The notes under the pieces: model-generated | The model's input: only the letters and a program-made list of their open reading frames with translations | Told to the model about the DNA's origin: nothing | Databases searched by the model: none | Made by a program: the position numbers and the translations under genes | From: Apiotrichum sp. Y4204 | Lineage: Eukaryota > Basidiomycota > Tremellomycetes > Trichosporonales > Trichosporonaceae | DNA: 64,000 bases | Direction of reading: 5' to 3' | Assembly: GCA_025531455.1 (NCBI GenBank) | Contig: JAMYHL010000005.1 | Location: 372,001-436,000, forward strand | Shown here: positions 11,148 to 22,889 of the stretch, piece after piece | Layout: the number at the start of each line of letters is the position of its first letter | Position numbering within the stretch: position 1 is the first letter of the stretch

Positions 11148-12656
11148 ATGACGACAACCGTTCAGCCCGCCGAGCAGGACATCGTTGCTACCGAAACCGC
11201 CTCCCCGAAGATGTCACCATCCCAAGAAGAGTGCACAGTCCGCCTGAGCGAAAACCACATACAAAACGATAACGAGCCCATGGTCCTATCCGTCGCGACA
11301 ACATCATTCTTTGAACGGCTGCCTGTCGAGCTCCTCTGCGAAATTTGCCTATGGCTCGATGACCGTACGCTGCGCGAAATGCGTCTCGTCAACACGACAT
11401 TCTCGCAGATAATGACTTTATTCCCCCCCAAACGCTTCAATTCGTTTCTTTCAGAGCCACTGACCACTGGACTTCTCCTGCATCCGCATCACACGCCAAG
11501 CTCGTCTTTGCGCAACATTCTCGGACATGCAAAGGAGCTGAGCCTAATGGGAATGCGGCTTCATGAAAACAAGGTCGAGGCCATCAACTGGTTTCTGAAG
11601 CTGGCGCCCAACCTCGAGGTACTGGGATTACTATGGTTTGAGCTCGACTCGTTGATGATTTCGCTCCTGGCCTTCGACCGCGTGCCTCGACTGACGGCTC
11701 TCGAGATGTGGGGAAGGAACTTCGGCCCCGATTGGGTTATTGCCCTGGGAAGGCATCGTTTTCCACACCTCCAACGGCTTGCCCTCCGATATAGTTGGTT
11801 CGGCTGCAAGGGCGCGTGGGCTATAGCACAAGTCGGATTTCCGAACCTCCAGGCTCTGGATCTTACGGGAAACGGCATTACCTCGCAGGGAGCTCAGTGG
11901 TTGTCCGAGGGTAACTTTCCACGACTTGCATGCCTCAAGATCGGTCACAATCCCATTGATGCCGAAGGCATCCGGGCACTATGCAGTAATCTGTCAAGCC
12001 TCCAGCGTCTCGAGCTCGAAGACACGCAAGATGTGCGGCAATCTGGATGGGGACGTCTCGACCGGCCCGATTTCGAGCATCTGAAACATCTCAACATGGA
12101 ACGCTGTTATCTATCTGATACAGACGCACACGTGTTGGCCAAAGCGAATTTGGACAACCTTTGCGACCTCATCCTCGGTACGAATGTAATAACAAAAAGC
12201 GGGGCGCGGTCCTTGGCAAACGGAAATCTGCGTAACCTCCGGCATTTGGATCTCTCTGACAATGACATCGGTGTCGAGGGCGCCATAGCGTTGGCCAACG
12301 GTAACCTCAAGCATCTCGTTAAGCTCGAACTCAACCGCAATCAAATCGGTGACGCCGGTGCAGTAGCGCTGGCCAACGGTAAACTTAAGCACCTCGTTGA
12401 GCTCAACCTCGCCTACAATGATATTGGCGACGCGGGCGCGATGGCACTGGCCAACGGTAACCTCCAGCACCTCGTTACGTTGCGACTCCTCGACAATAAG
12501 GTCGGTGATGCAGGTGGACTCGCGCTGGTCCAAGGAAATTTGCAGAACCTCGAATACCTTCATCTTGGCATGAACAATGTCACCCAGGAGTGCAAACGAA
12601 GCCTGGAAGTCCGATGCTCCGCACGTCCTCTCCTTCTCGATTGGAGTCGGTTATGA
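11148..12656 (+). CDS. F-box protein with RNI-type leucine-rich repeats
   Basis: This 502-aa single-exon protein is probably a substrate adaptor of an SCF ubiquitin ligase. An F-box (FFERLPVELLCEICLWLDD) lies near residues 55-100. Leucine-rich repeats of about 28 residues follow, of the ribonuclease-inhibitor type. The last repeats are very regular, with LANGNL, then HLVxLxL, then N-x-IGDAGA. The reading frame is open back to 11067, but 11074-11130 is a good 5' UTR intron (GTAAGT ... GTTAACCATTCAG). The ATG at 11148 just after it is therefore preferred, and a TATA box at 10937 supports this. The substrate is unknown. Confidence 0.85.
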   Translation: MTTTVQPAEQDIVATETASPKMSPSQEECTVRLSENHIQNDNEPMVLSVATTSFFERLPVELLCEICLWLDDRTLREMRLVNTTFSQIMTLFPPKRFNSFLSEPLTTGLLLHPHHTPSSSLRNILGHAKELSLMGMRLHENKVEAINWFLKLAPNLEVLGLLWFELDSLMISLLAFDRVPRLTALEMWGRNFGPDWVIALGRHRFPHLQRLALRYSWFGCKGAWAIAQVGFPNLQALDLTGNGITSQGAQWLSEGNFPRLACLKIGHNPIDAEGIRALCSNLSSLQRLELEDTQDVRQSGWGRLDRPDFEHLKHLNMERCYLSDTDAHVLAKANLDNLCDLILGTNVITKSGARSLANGNLRNLRHLDLSDNDIGVEGAIALANGNLKHLVKLELNRNQIGDAGAVALANGKLKHLVELNLAYNDIGDAGAMALANGNLQHLVTLRLLDNKVGDAGGLALVQGNLQNLEYLHLGMNNVTQECKRSLEVRCSARPLLLDWSRL

Positions 12657-12884
12657 ACATTTCAACGATGGGCGTCTGGCTGGCGGAAGAAGGCTCTGAG
12701 GAAAGGGTGAAGCTGGACAGCTACCGAGGCAAACGCAAGATAGAAAGGGCAAGACTACCATGAGCATAAGATGATGTACATAGTATCAATGACATCGGGA
12801 TGTGACAACACGCTGCATGATTGATGTTGTTTGAAAAATCCGACCTTCTAATATCTACAACACAAACTAACGCATAAATGACCC

Positions 12885-13823
12885 TCATTTCCCGTCGCGA
12901 CACAGCTTGTCCCATAGCCTGGGTACAATATCGTCGCCGACCTCAATGCCCAGCTCGGCAAGCACGGCGCGTAGCTCGTCGTCGCTCTCCATCCTCTTCT
13001 TCTCCCGCGTCGTTCTGCGCGTGACGGTGCGGTTGAAGACGCTGAGCCACTCGCCGCCATTACGCGAGGCAACAAAGTTGTCGACAAACAGCATCCCCGG
13101 CCGTGTCGCGACAAACCAGTTGAACGCGGCGATATCGCCCGCCACTGCCGGCCCGGACGTGAATCCCCATAACGACATCCACTCCGAGTCCCCTTCCGGC
13201 GCGGTCTCCAGCGGCCCCGCCCCAAACACCCACTTGCGGCACTGGACGACGAACAGCGCGTCGGCGCCGTACCGTGCCTCGTCTCCCAAGCTGCGCGCCG
13301 CTACGACACGGTACGCGCCCCGTGGGCCCTGCGGCGCGTCGCCCCCCGTAAGACAGAGCGGGATGCGGGGCGAGTTGGCGCCGAAACCCCCGTCGTAGAT
13401 GTACTGGTGGTGGCCGATAGCGACGCGCGTGAAGAGGTGGGAGCGGGCGCCGGCACTCGGCGCGTTGGAGATGTACACGCGGGCCATGGCGGGCTGGGCG
13501 CTGAACCCGAGTTCGCGGAGTGCCGGAGTCACGAGCGCCTCGTGTTCCATGCAGTATCCCCCGCGCTGGGCGAGGAGCTTGGGGATCGCGACGGCCGGCG
13601 AGACGTCGGGTCCGGTCTGGAGGTACGACGCAATGTTCTCGAAGGGGATGGCGCGCTGGTGTGCCTCGAGCAGACGCGTGAGGGAGGGGAGGTCGGGCGC
13701 GGTGGGCGGCGCGGCGCCGATGCGCGCGAGATACCGCTCCGCGAGGGAGGGCGGGTGCGGGCGGTCGCGGGGAGAAGTGGCGATGAGCGGCGGTGGAGCG
13801 GTCGCGAGCACGGTCATGGTCAT
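12885..13823 (-). CDS. Arylamine N-acetyltransferase
   Basis: This 312-aa cytosolic transferase moves an acyl group from acyl-CoA to arylamines or hydrazines via a Cys-His-Asp triad. The triad is visible: Cys91 in RGGYCMEH, His129 in SHLFTRV and Asp144 in YIYDGGFG. The spacings (38 and 15 residues) match those of known NATs. RAIPFENI upstream is also typical of the family. The frame stays open to 14003, but residues before 13823 look like translated promoter, and two clustered ATGs (13823, 13817) begin the plausible protein. No intron is needed. Some fungal NATs use malonyl-CoA; the acyl donor here cannot be told from sequence. Confidence 0.88.
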   Translation of the reverse strand: MTMTVLATAPPPLIATSPRDRPHPPSLAERYLARIGAAPPTAPDLPSLTRLLEAHQRAIPFENIASYLQTGPDVSPAVAIPKLLAQRGGYCMEHEALVTPALRELGFSAQPAMARVYISNAPSAGARSHLFTRVAIGHHQYIYDGGFGANSPRIPLCLTGGDAPQGPRGAYRVVAARSLGDEARYGADALFVVQCRKWVFGAGPLETAPEGDSEWMSLWGFTSGPAVAGDIAAFNWFVATRPGMLFVDNFVASRNGGEWLSVFNRTVTRRTTREKKRMESDDELRAVLAELGIEVGDDIVPRLWDKLCRDGK

Positions 13824-14993
13824 GATTCGTTGTGTGTGGGGGTCGTCACGGCGTCGCTCACTAAGTACTCCGCTCGCCATGACGGGCTGCGCATCGCCGG
13901 GGTGCTTGGTAAGAGTGCGGATAAAGCAGCAATGACACGGACCGCGACACGGTTGATCGGTGTGCGGGGTGGCGGCGGAAATGCCGACCGATCGGGTAGT
14001 CACCGCGGGGTTGCCACGGCATCTCCGCGGAGATTACTATCTCGGCAAACAGGTCATGACCGCTGCAAGGTGTCGTTCCTGCTCAGCATGGGCAAAGGCT
14101 CAGGAGGAGGAGGCCGCGGTGCGTACCGCGGGGTATGTGTGCAAGACAATATATCGGGTGGCTCGGGTGGACCGGCAGCGCTGTGGCAACTGACTACGAA
14201 CGGGGGGGGGCAATGAGATACTTGGATCAGGTCTGGTATCGGAGTGGCACAACTAACGTACAACTAGAAGCACGGAGAAAGGTCACTCTGGCCTCTCTGT
14301 CGGAGTCAGGAGGTGTGAAAATACACAGTGTGGCCGTTCTCCGTTTACTCGGGGTCGTCGGAGCCTACTCGGACGTCGAGCTCCTCACAAATGTCGTCGG
14401 ATCACACATGACGCCCCTGTTTTATTGTTTGTGCCCGTGTGTATCCTTCATCTCATGCTTTCGGCGTGACACTGGACACGGCACGATGGGGGTGGGACCG
14501 GGGGGAGAAGAACAAGGGAGTGTCTAGATCCAGCTTTAGCACTGTGGTACCTAGACGTCCACTCGCACGTCGCGCACACAACAAGACGTACATTGTTTCC
14601 ATTTTATTGTTTATTATTTTTCCATTCTTCTTATTATTACTGCTATGTCCGTGCACCGGGGTTACAGGACATGACAAAGGCAGTGTCTCGGGGAGTGATG
14701 GACGCACTGGAATGGTACTGACACTGAAACCGACGCGAGAAGCCTTAAACGAAATGTCGTCTGCCCTCAGACGCCGCCGACTCCATCGGCGATGACGAGC
14801 GGTGCACACAGCATAAGATGTTTAATGGAAAGAAAACACACACAGATGTTTTTTTGTTGATTGTTTGATTGTTTGATTCAAGGACAACACACCATCAAGG
14901 CGCGAGACCAGAAACGAGAATGGCCCATGAACGGTATATCAGCCTGGACATCAACAGCTCTGGCCCCCCTCATCTCACTTTCACCTCTCGCTG
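13824..14993. promoter_or_regulatory. Divergent intergenic region, NAT to 279-aa protein gene
   Basis: These 1170 bases lie between two divergently transcribed genes. There is a nine- to ten-G run near 14203-14212 and an AT-rich stretch around 14590-14640. Another AT-rich tract at 14847-14880 contains repeated TTGTTTGATT. No gene was recognised. Confidence 0.45.
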
Positions 14994-15942
14994 ATGAACG
15001 TCCCCGCCGAGAGTGAGTGCCTGCCACATCAAAGCGACAAAGCTGACCCCAGCCGAAGCCCAGGGGACGCCGCACGGCCAGCTCAGCCCCGTACGTGCAC
15101 CAGCCTTCATCTCTGACAGCAGACGAGCCCGCTGGTCCAGGCGCTGTCCGATGATTCCCATTCCCAGCAGGAACAAACAGAAACCCCTCCTCGACCCGCA
15201 GACAATGTCGACGAAAATCCCTTACGCGCCTTCGACCCAATCCCCACCGTCGCGTGGATGGAGACCATGGTGCGTTCCCCTTCCTTAAACTCAATACTAA
15301 CCCCAGCTCCCCGTCGTGGAAGAGTACGCACGCACGGCGCGCCCCCGCCCCCTGACCGACATCCTCACCTTCCTGCAGTGGTCGCTGTTCGCGGAACGCC
15401 TGGGCCTGTACTCCAAGATCGAGGGGTACACGGCTCAAGTCAACGCCCGCATGATCCAGATTCGCGGGATCAAAGCCGACCATCCCGCCCCGCGCCCCGA
15501 GGCGATCGACGCGATGATTCGCCATCTTCTAGACGAAATCGTCAAGTTTATGGGCTATCACACTCACATCTCGCTGGATATCCAGGAGAGCGAGCACGTC
15601 AGCGTCTGTCTCGCCGCCATCCCCTCGTGCCCCGATGCGGAATTCCACACCATGTTCGCGCAGACGGTCGCGGCACTCGTTCTGGACGCGGCGGGGTTTG
15701 CCCGTGTGTTGATCTGGACGAAGCGCGCCGAGGAGCCGGCTTTCCCCGAGATGGTGGCGAGGAAGATGCGTGTTGCTAAACCGTTAGAGCGCGAGATGGT
15801 GCTCTTGGCGAAGAGGTACTATGAAAGTCGTAAGCGGCAGAGGGAAACAGAATTGGACAGTCTACGTGAGTTGCTTGCTTGTGTCAACCCCCAGTCCAGT
15901 GAGCCTCCCGCGGCCTCTTCTGGTCTGGAAGTCCACGAGTAA
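14994..15942 (+). CDS. Unrecognised conserved-looking 279-aa protein
   Basis: I do not recognise this family. Exons are 14994-15012, 15053-15090, 15123-15269 and 15307-15942. Introns are 40, 32 and 37 nt, all with strong donors and CTGAC/CTAAC branch sites, and the frame joins cleanly only if the ATG at 14994 is used. The N-terminal 60 residues are Gln/Pro/Ser-rich. From about residue 75 the protein is predominantly helical with aromatic patches (ILTFLQWSLFAERLGLY, FMGYHTHISLDI). It ends in a charged helix (RYYESRKRQRETEL). No signal peptide or membrane segment is visible. A further intron-like segment, 15866-15894 (GTGAGT to CCCCCAG, 29 nt), would, if removed, end the protein early with LLQ. 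Confidence 0.7.
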
Positions 15943-16217
15943 CCGACCATATCTGCAATATCGGGGACCACTGGAGCCGGGGACGACAACTCAAGCCTCA
16001 CGTGTATTCCCTCCACCGTAACTGCTGAGACAAGTGGATGCAATGCATAGAATTAGTTTATATTTTCCAGCGTCAGTGTTCGTCACACTAGTACATGATG
16101 CTGCTGATCCAATGCGGTGCGGACTCTCAGTGCTGTGATGCGCGGCGCGGGTGTGCGAGATGTGGTGAATGAGTATTGGGGTGGAGTGATGGTGGAGGAT
16201 TGTGGATGGCACAGCGA

Positions 16218-19154
16218 CTACGGGGAATGGTCGCTGACCTCTGAGGTCGAGTCGTCGTGCCCGAAGAAGGCGAACGTCTTGTGACGTATGGCTGAGCCGA
16301 CAGCAGGCGACCCCGACCTGCTCCGCGTCGCGGACGGGCCGCGATGCCTGCTTCGACTGCGACTACGGCCCTGGCGCGGTGTGCGCGACGAGCCGAGCGA
16401 GACAACCGAGTCGCTGCGCCCGTGCCGGCTAGGTCCCTCGTACGAAGGGTCAAGGTACTCGTTGCCGCCAATGGTTGCGTCGCTCTCGCAGCGCGGCAAC
16501 CCAGGACCGAGATCCTCAGGGAGCGACGCCAGGTCGTCGTGCGCCTCTTCTGCCTCGAGCGCGGCGTTGCGTGCCTCGGTATCGCTAGACGGGTCAAGCG
16601 AGGTGTGGCGGAGCTGCGACTCGACAGTCGCCAGCTTCTCCAACAGATGTCGCTGCGATATCGGTGGTGGGGCGCGGTAATGCGACCCAAATCTGTCTGG
16701 CGACTGGACACCAGACTGGATTGGCAGCTCCGCATTCCGAAGGAGTTGCCGCTTCGCCGTTGGCTGCGGTATGGGGATGGGCCCCGGCGGCGAGGGCGTC
16801 GACCCACCGCTTCGGTCGTCAATGTCGAACTCGTCCGACACCTCCGAGTAATACTCTCCATCCTCGTCGTCATCGTCATAGTCGTCGTCGTCGTCGTCGA
16901 GGTGCTTTCCGCTGACGGCGTCCTCCTCGACGACCACAAACGACTTCTGGCGCTCACGCTCGTTCCACTTCAGGGTGCGGCTGATAGACCGGAACCAGTC
17001 AGTCGACTGCTTGTCGGCACACACGGTTGGGAACGGGTACTTTGACGCCGTGATCTTGATGTGGTCACCCTGCTTGAGCTCGATACGACCACGTCCATCG
17101 AACGACGCCCATGCCGTGGAACGCGAGTTGTAGGGCACGCAGACACGGAGCTCCATGCTGTCAGGCAGAAGCATGGGGCGGAACGACAGGGTGTGGGGGC
17201 AGATAGGCGTCAACAGCAGGGCGGGAATTTGTGGGTGAACCAGCGATCCACCAGCAGAAAGCGAGTAAGCCGTTGATCCAGTGGGGGTGGAAACCGTCAG
17301 GCCGTCGGCTTGGACAGTGGTGAGGTGGTGATCGTCGCCAAAGACCTCCAGCAACGAGACAAACGGACTCGGTCCACGGTCGACGACAAGGTCGTTCAGC
17401 ACCTCGAATTGCTCGACAGGGCGTGTCGTGAAGCACATGATCTCCTTTTCCTTGCCGCTCGTGTGTTTCGGGCTGTCAACACCACCCTCAAGACTGTCCC
17501 ATCCGTCCCTGTCGACCTGCTGGACAAGGATATCTCCGCCAGGCCGTCTGATCGCTTTGCGCTTTCCGCGACGGTTGACCGTGAGCGACTCCTCCGGCGC
17601 GACCGCACGGTACACCGTGGCCGTGAACCGCATTCGCAGATTGACACGGATACCCTCGTTTATCACGCGGTCCATGGTCTGCCTGTGGTCCTTGAAGTTG
17701 AAATTGGTAAGGAAGCCGAGCGAGCCAAGGGCGAATGGCAGAACTGGCGGCACAATCTTTTGGCTACACAGTCAGCAGCAGTCATCATCCTCCACTTACA
17801 AGAGCCAAGACGTGAACAGCACGGTGCCGTCGCCCCCCAGAGTGACCACAAAGTCGAAGAGCTGGGGAGAGTTGGAGCACATGTCAGCGGTCCAGTACCG
17901 GAGCTGGCCATCTTCTCGCGGGCCCTGGGGCTGGGCATATCCGTTTGTGCTCCAGCTGGACGCGAGCGTCGAAAGCGATACGCTGGACGCCGAGTTCGAG
18001 GATGATCGTCTCCGCTGAACCGGCTCGAACAGGTGGGGGTAATCGCGCTGCAGGCCCGCTGCGTCGAAGCGCTTCGAGGTGCGCAGCTGTGCGTCCACAT
18101 ACACGACGACACGGCGGTTGCCGTACCGCTCAGACCTCGAGTCGCTCATGCTGCGCGAAAGGTCAACTACGCTGCTTGCGGCGGAGCTGGGAATGTGCGG
18201 CAGCTCGTGCTGCATCAGGTACAGGGCCAGCTCGCGAGTAAGACGAATCAGGGCGTTATCACGGGCCTTGGTGACGATGAGAATGTGCTGTATGCGCGAA
18301 TGGACAGTCGTGCGGCCCAGTTCCTTGCTGACCTCTCGCACACCCTGGGCGGTGGCCGCAAGCTGGCGGGTAAGGCTGGACGAGGGCTCGTCGTCATCGT
18401 CCTCATCCTCATACTCGGTCGCCTCGTCGGGGGCCGTGTCGATTGCGATCTCGTCGTAGTCGTCGCTCCCCACTTTCCGCAAGTCGGGGAAGGTTGGCTG
18501 GCCGGGGATGGGGCGCGGGGTAGCCTCGTCGGTCATCGGACTTCGCTCCGCGCTCCCTGGTGCACCTGCATCTGTTTGGACAGTCAAGCCAGGGCGCGGC
18601 CCAGAGCTTTGCTCCACCGGCGACGATCCCACGAGCCCCTGCTTTATACGATTCCGCAGTGCCGAGGCGGCCGACTTCTTATGGGGGTGGGGAAGGAAGT
18701 GGTGCTCTTGCTTTGACCGCAGGAGCCAGTCCTGCAGCGAGCCGTGTCTGTCGAGACCCGAGTGGATAAAGCATGGCGTCTCGTCGTCGTTCTCGTCGGA
18801 GGCGGGATGGGCGATGTGGACCTTCTTCCCCGGCTTGGGCTGGGCGAAAGCGTCGCCCACCGGAGTGTTGTTCCCCGAGGAGTTGGAGCCAGATCCCGAG
18901 CCGTACGCGACCGTCTGGCTGAGCGGGCTTTTCGGTGTTTGGCGCATGGGGGTGAAGAGAAACTGGGATGGGTTGATGCGGCGAGTAGAGCGTTGGGAAG
19001 ATGTAGCTGGTAGGTCGGCAGGTGCAGAGGTAGATGTAGATGCGGGGGAGGCGGGTGGTGGGGAGGGAGACTGTGCAGTGTGCAGATACCCGTTGTCGAC
19101 TGGGACGGGGACGTTCTCTGGCTGCTGAATTGGCTGCCCGGTCTGAGCGGCCAT
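16218..19154 (-). CDS. NAD+ kinase (Utr1 type)
   Basis: The enzyme phosphorylates NAD(H) to NADP(H). Two exons, 19154-17800 and 17763-16218, are joined over a 36-nt intron (GTAAGT ... CTGACTGTGTAG), giving 966 aa. Diagnostic motifs are present: GGDGT at residues 440-444, then, across the splice, FQKIVPPVLPFALGSLGFLT. Further on are ADGLTVSTPTGSTAYSLSAGG and the FDGR region. The catalytic core covers about residues 290-680. Both ends are long, low-complexity Ser/Pro/Arg tails (for example GRSRSRSRHRG near the C-terminus), making it nearly twice the length of yeast Utr1 (530 aa); such tails are usually regulatory. The splice site lies just after the core GGDGT motif. Confidence 0.93.
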
Positions 19155-20868
19155 GGTGCTCGGGCACGGGGAGTGGGCGCGGGGTTGACTTATAAGAGAG
19201 AGGGCGCGAGGGGTATCGAAGCAACGATGTGGCCAGACGACGAGGACGCAAGGTCAAGAATCAAGGATCAGGGAGAACTGACCAGTGTCCGACAGCCAGG
19301 CTCCCAAGCTCAAGAGTCTTCTTGGGATGAGGGCTGGGCGGGGATGTGTGTGAAGCGCTGTGATATCCGCGGCTGCGAGTGCGATGAGAGCAATGGAATG
19401 GGCAATGCGCGAAGCTTTCCCTAGTCAAAGGCAAATCACGGGGATGCGGATCGGGGCGGGGCCGGAGGATAATGGGCGGCGATGGGCGGCAATTGATGAC
19501 CAGCAAAAAAGTGGTGTAAGACACGAGGAATCACAGTCGGAAAATATCACGCGCGACACGGATCACAAGAGGGGATTGTGTCTGAGGAGCACGATGGTGA
19601 TGCTCGTCTTGTTGGCGAGGATGGACTGTGATGTGATGGGGGAGATGGGTGAGATGGGGGACGTGAACGCGACAGGATGATTTGCCGCCCGAAATATTGG
19701 TGGTAGAAGTTGGGTGGAACGATGTCGGATGGATGCCGATCCGATTCTGCGATCCTATATCCTCCACACAAACCCAGTGGCCCAGTGGATGGTGGCGAGT
19801 CACAAAAGGACAATCAGAGCACGCACCCACAAACAATAAAAAGATGAGTGGGTCAACAGTCTCGCTCGCTGCTCGTCGTTTGAAGAATCGAGGATCGCGA
19901 AGATTGATTGCAACGATGTAATAGCCCACCGAGAGGTCGATCTCAACGGCACGTGCAGCGGGCAGGTAAACGTTTTACCTAGGCTGCTGGATGTTGCTGT
20001 CCGTCTGCGCTGTGACTCGCGCGCTCGCGGGCTCGCTTGGCGACTAGTGACGAAATTTCAGTTGCGGGTGGTGGTCCCAGGTGGGCGCTATGAGGGTGGA
20101 GGTGTGCGCAACGGGCCTGGCGTCGTCGAAAGGCGACGGTCTGGATTGTTGGAGGTCACGAGACAAGAGGTTAGATGCAAGATGCTAGAACGAGATGGGG
20201 ATGGGGATTGGCAAGAGATGGATGATGCTGATATGAGATGGTGGGCTGTGGGTGAATGGTGACGAGCTCGTTGTCTCTGGGAGCGGGGAGATCCACCAGG
20301 GAGACAGGAGACGTCTCGCGGCACATATCTCGGTCGTCGGATTTAGATACTCCTGGCATTACAGGTACAAGCAGAGTAGAAGCCTAGCGCCTAGCAAAGG
20401 TGTGCGTCTCGCTCGGGCGCTCCGAGGCGGGGCATCATCAGTAACAGGCGTCATTACACCCTGTTGTATTACACTCTCCTGGTGGCTCCCGTTCTCCTGG
20501 GTGGGTCCTCCCACTTTTTTCTGCCCTTACGGCAAGTCCCAGAGCACAATTTGTATTCGCAGCATCAACAGCCGGATCACATGTTCAATAGCATTCAGTC
20601 TCGAGCGCTTGTCGCCGTCGGCATCTGGCTGGCACAGACGAATCGGCGACCGCCCCGCTCGCCGATCCCGATATGGACGGAATTTTAGTCCGCCGGTCAC
20701 GTTGCTATCAAAAGGATCTTGGCGGGGAGCGCACGCTTGTACTCGACTGGCACTGGTGAGCTTGCTCTTGAATGCAGATACATCTCTCCGTACGGTAATG
20801 CAACCCCTAACGCTCGACATCCGTTATCTCTATCAAAAGCCATCATAATAACCTCGGATTCAGACCAT
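19155..20868. promoter_or_regulatory. 1.7-kb region upstream of NAD kinase
   Basis: This lies between the NAD kinase start and the 3' end of CCT6, both on the minus strand, so it holds the NAD kinase promoter. A perfect short hairpin (AGGTAAA ... TTTACCT) occurs near 19963-19980. Frames up to 198 codons exist but have stop-rich partners, no motifs, and overlap the CCT6 terminal exon. No RNA gene was recognised. Confidence 0.45.
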
Positions 20869-22889
20869 CTAGTTGCCCTGGGCATCGGGCTTCAGCCTGG
20901 AATTTTGTCAGCTCTGTTTCATGCGAGTAAGGAGCTGTCCTTTCCACACCACACTCACGATGACCGGCCGGCACGAAGGATCTCGTCGGTGCTAAGGAGG
21001 TTGACGGCAATAACCGAGCTGGAGCGTTAGCGGACAATCGATCGGCACTCTCTCTGAACTCACCAAGAGTGGAGCATCTGTCGCTTGACGCGGTAGTTGT
21101 CCCAAACGCCCTCGGTGATGGGGTTCATGGGCTCGCCGGAGCGGAGGTCGAGGCCGACGGGGTCGTCCGTCTCCTCTGCCTCCTGCTGCAGGCCCACAAT
21201 GGCGTCCTGGACATCGAAACCACCGTTAGCCGCAAGGGTCTTGGGAATAATAAGGAGCGCCTCGGCGAACGCCAGAACACCGAGCTTGGTGCGTCCCTTG
21301 GCCTTGGCCTTGAGCGCAGTCTGAAGGTGGGCGGAGCATGCAATCTCGAATGCACCACCGCCAGGGATCAGGCAGTTGTCCTCAATCGCGTTCTTGACTG
21401 CACGGAAGCCGTCACGGAGCGCGTCCTGGATCTGCTGCATGGTGTGGGCGTTGGGGCCTAAAGTCAGCGTAATCTTTCACATCAGCGCTCACCCTTGATG
21501 AGCATGGTGACACTCTTGGGCTCCTTGACGTCCTCAACAAAGGTGTACTTCTCCTCTCCGAGCGTGTGCTCGTAGACAAGACCGGCCCAGCCGAGAACCT
21601 CCGGGGAGAGGTCGTCGACCGAGTTCTGGGCAACACCACCACATGCGAGCTGCAAACGCTCCATGTTCCTGCGCTTGGCGCGGCGGAGAGCGAAAATGTT
21701 GTTCTTGGCGAGAACGTCAAGAGACATGGGGTCGATACCCTTCTGGTTGATGATGACAAAGTTCTTCGGCTTCTCATCGGAGCCAACGGCGACATCGCAA
21801 ACGGCGTTCTTGAACTCGACAATCTTCCTGAGCTTGTCGTCGAGGAAGCGACGCTCCGACTCGACGAGCTTCTCACGCTGCTCTGCAGACGAGTAGAAGA
21901 AGCCCGAGTTGACCTCAGTCTTCTCGTACTCGAGCGAGACGTTGAGGGTAAGGATGTAGGCGTTCTCGACACGCTTGGGCATGTCGGGATGACGAGCACC
22001 GTGGTCCATGACGAGACCGCGGATGAGCTGGGTGTCGGTGTCGGTGCGGTGCTGCATCTTCATGATCTCGATCATGTGCAGGTCAATAGGCTCGCGGCGG
22101 GCAGCAGAGCCAGTGGCATCGGCCGGCGGCGCGGGGGGCTGGATGGCAAGGACGGCGTCGGTGACATCGGCAGCAAGCTTCTGAGCAAGCTTGGCGTGGA
22201 GCTTGGTGGAGAGCGAAGTGAGGGCGACCTGGATCAGGTTGGCGCGGTCAAGAGTGGGGAACTGCTTGAAGGTGTCAAGGAACTGTGATGGTCAGATCAG
22301 CTGTACAACCCGAAGTCAGCAAATGAACGCACCGCGAGCGCCTCCTTCTTCGCGAGGTCGAAGCCCTCGCCAATGACGCGGGGGTGGACGCCCTCCGAGA
22401 TGTAACGGTCGGCCTGCTTGAGGAGTTCACCAACAAGGAGAACAACCGAGGTGGTGCCGTCACCGACCTGCTCGTCCTGGGCGACGGCCGTGCGCGCAAT
22501 CATCGCGGCGGTGGGGTTCTAGAAGTCAGCACAAGTGCGCATCTACGAGCAGTACCTGAATCTGCATCTCGGAAAGGAGAATCTTGCCGTCCTATAAATG
22601 TTAGCACCTAGCCGACAGCAATCTTCCACCTTGGTCATCTTGATCTGTCCGGAGCCGTCGACAAGCATCTTGATCGTACCGCGGGGACCTTGGAGTCAGA
22701 ATGCAAACTTGTCAGTCAAGCTTACCGAGGTTGCTCTTGACGACGCCGGCAAGACCAACGGCACCGGCCTGTCCTGTGAGCATGGGCCATAAAGACGGTC
22801 AACGATAAGTAACATACAGTGTTGACCTGCAGGGCCTGGGTGCGGCGCACGCTCTCGGCGCGGGGGTTAATGAGCTCGAGGCTGGACAT
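20869..22889 (-). CDS. CCT6: Chaperonin-containing TCP-1 subunit zeta
   Basis: This is a subunit of the cytosolic chaperonin (TRiC/CCT) that folds actin, tubulin and other proteins. Nine exons: 22889-22818, 22768-22726, 22688-22630, 22591-22556, 22518-22333, 22282-21493, 21457-21064, 21018-20959 and 20896-20869, giving 555 aa. Group II motifs are intact: NLGPRGT, MTKDGKILL, GDGTTS (ATP site), LIPGGGAFE and [14 protein letters not shown]. Zeta-specific stretches ([26 protein letters not shown]) separate it from other CCT subunits. The first acceptor is taken at GGACAG/GCC, because the nearer CACAG breaks the frame. The final coding exon is only 28 nt. Eight introns of 35-62 nt make it one of the most interrupted genes here. 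Confidence 0.95.

Noticed and set aside
20252..20848. 198-codon plus-strand frame between NAD kinase and CCT6
   Set aside because: No motif, no codon regularity; ends just short of the CCT6 terminal exon on the other strand.
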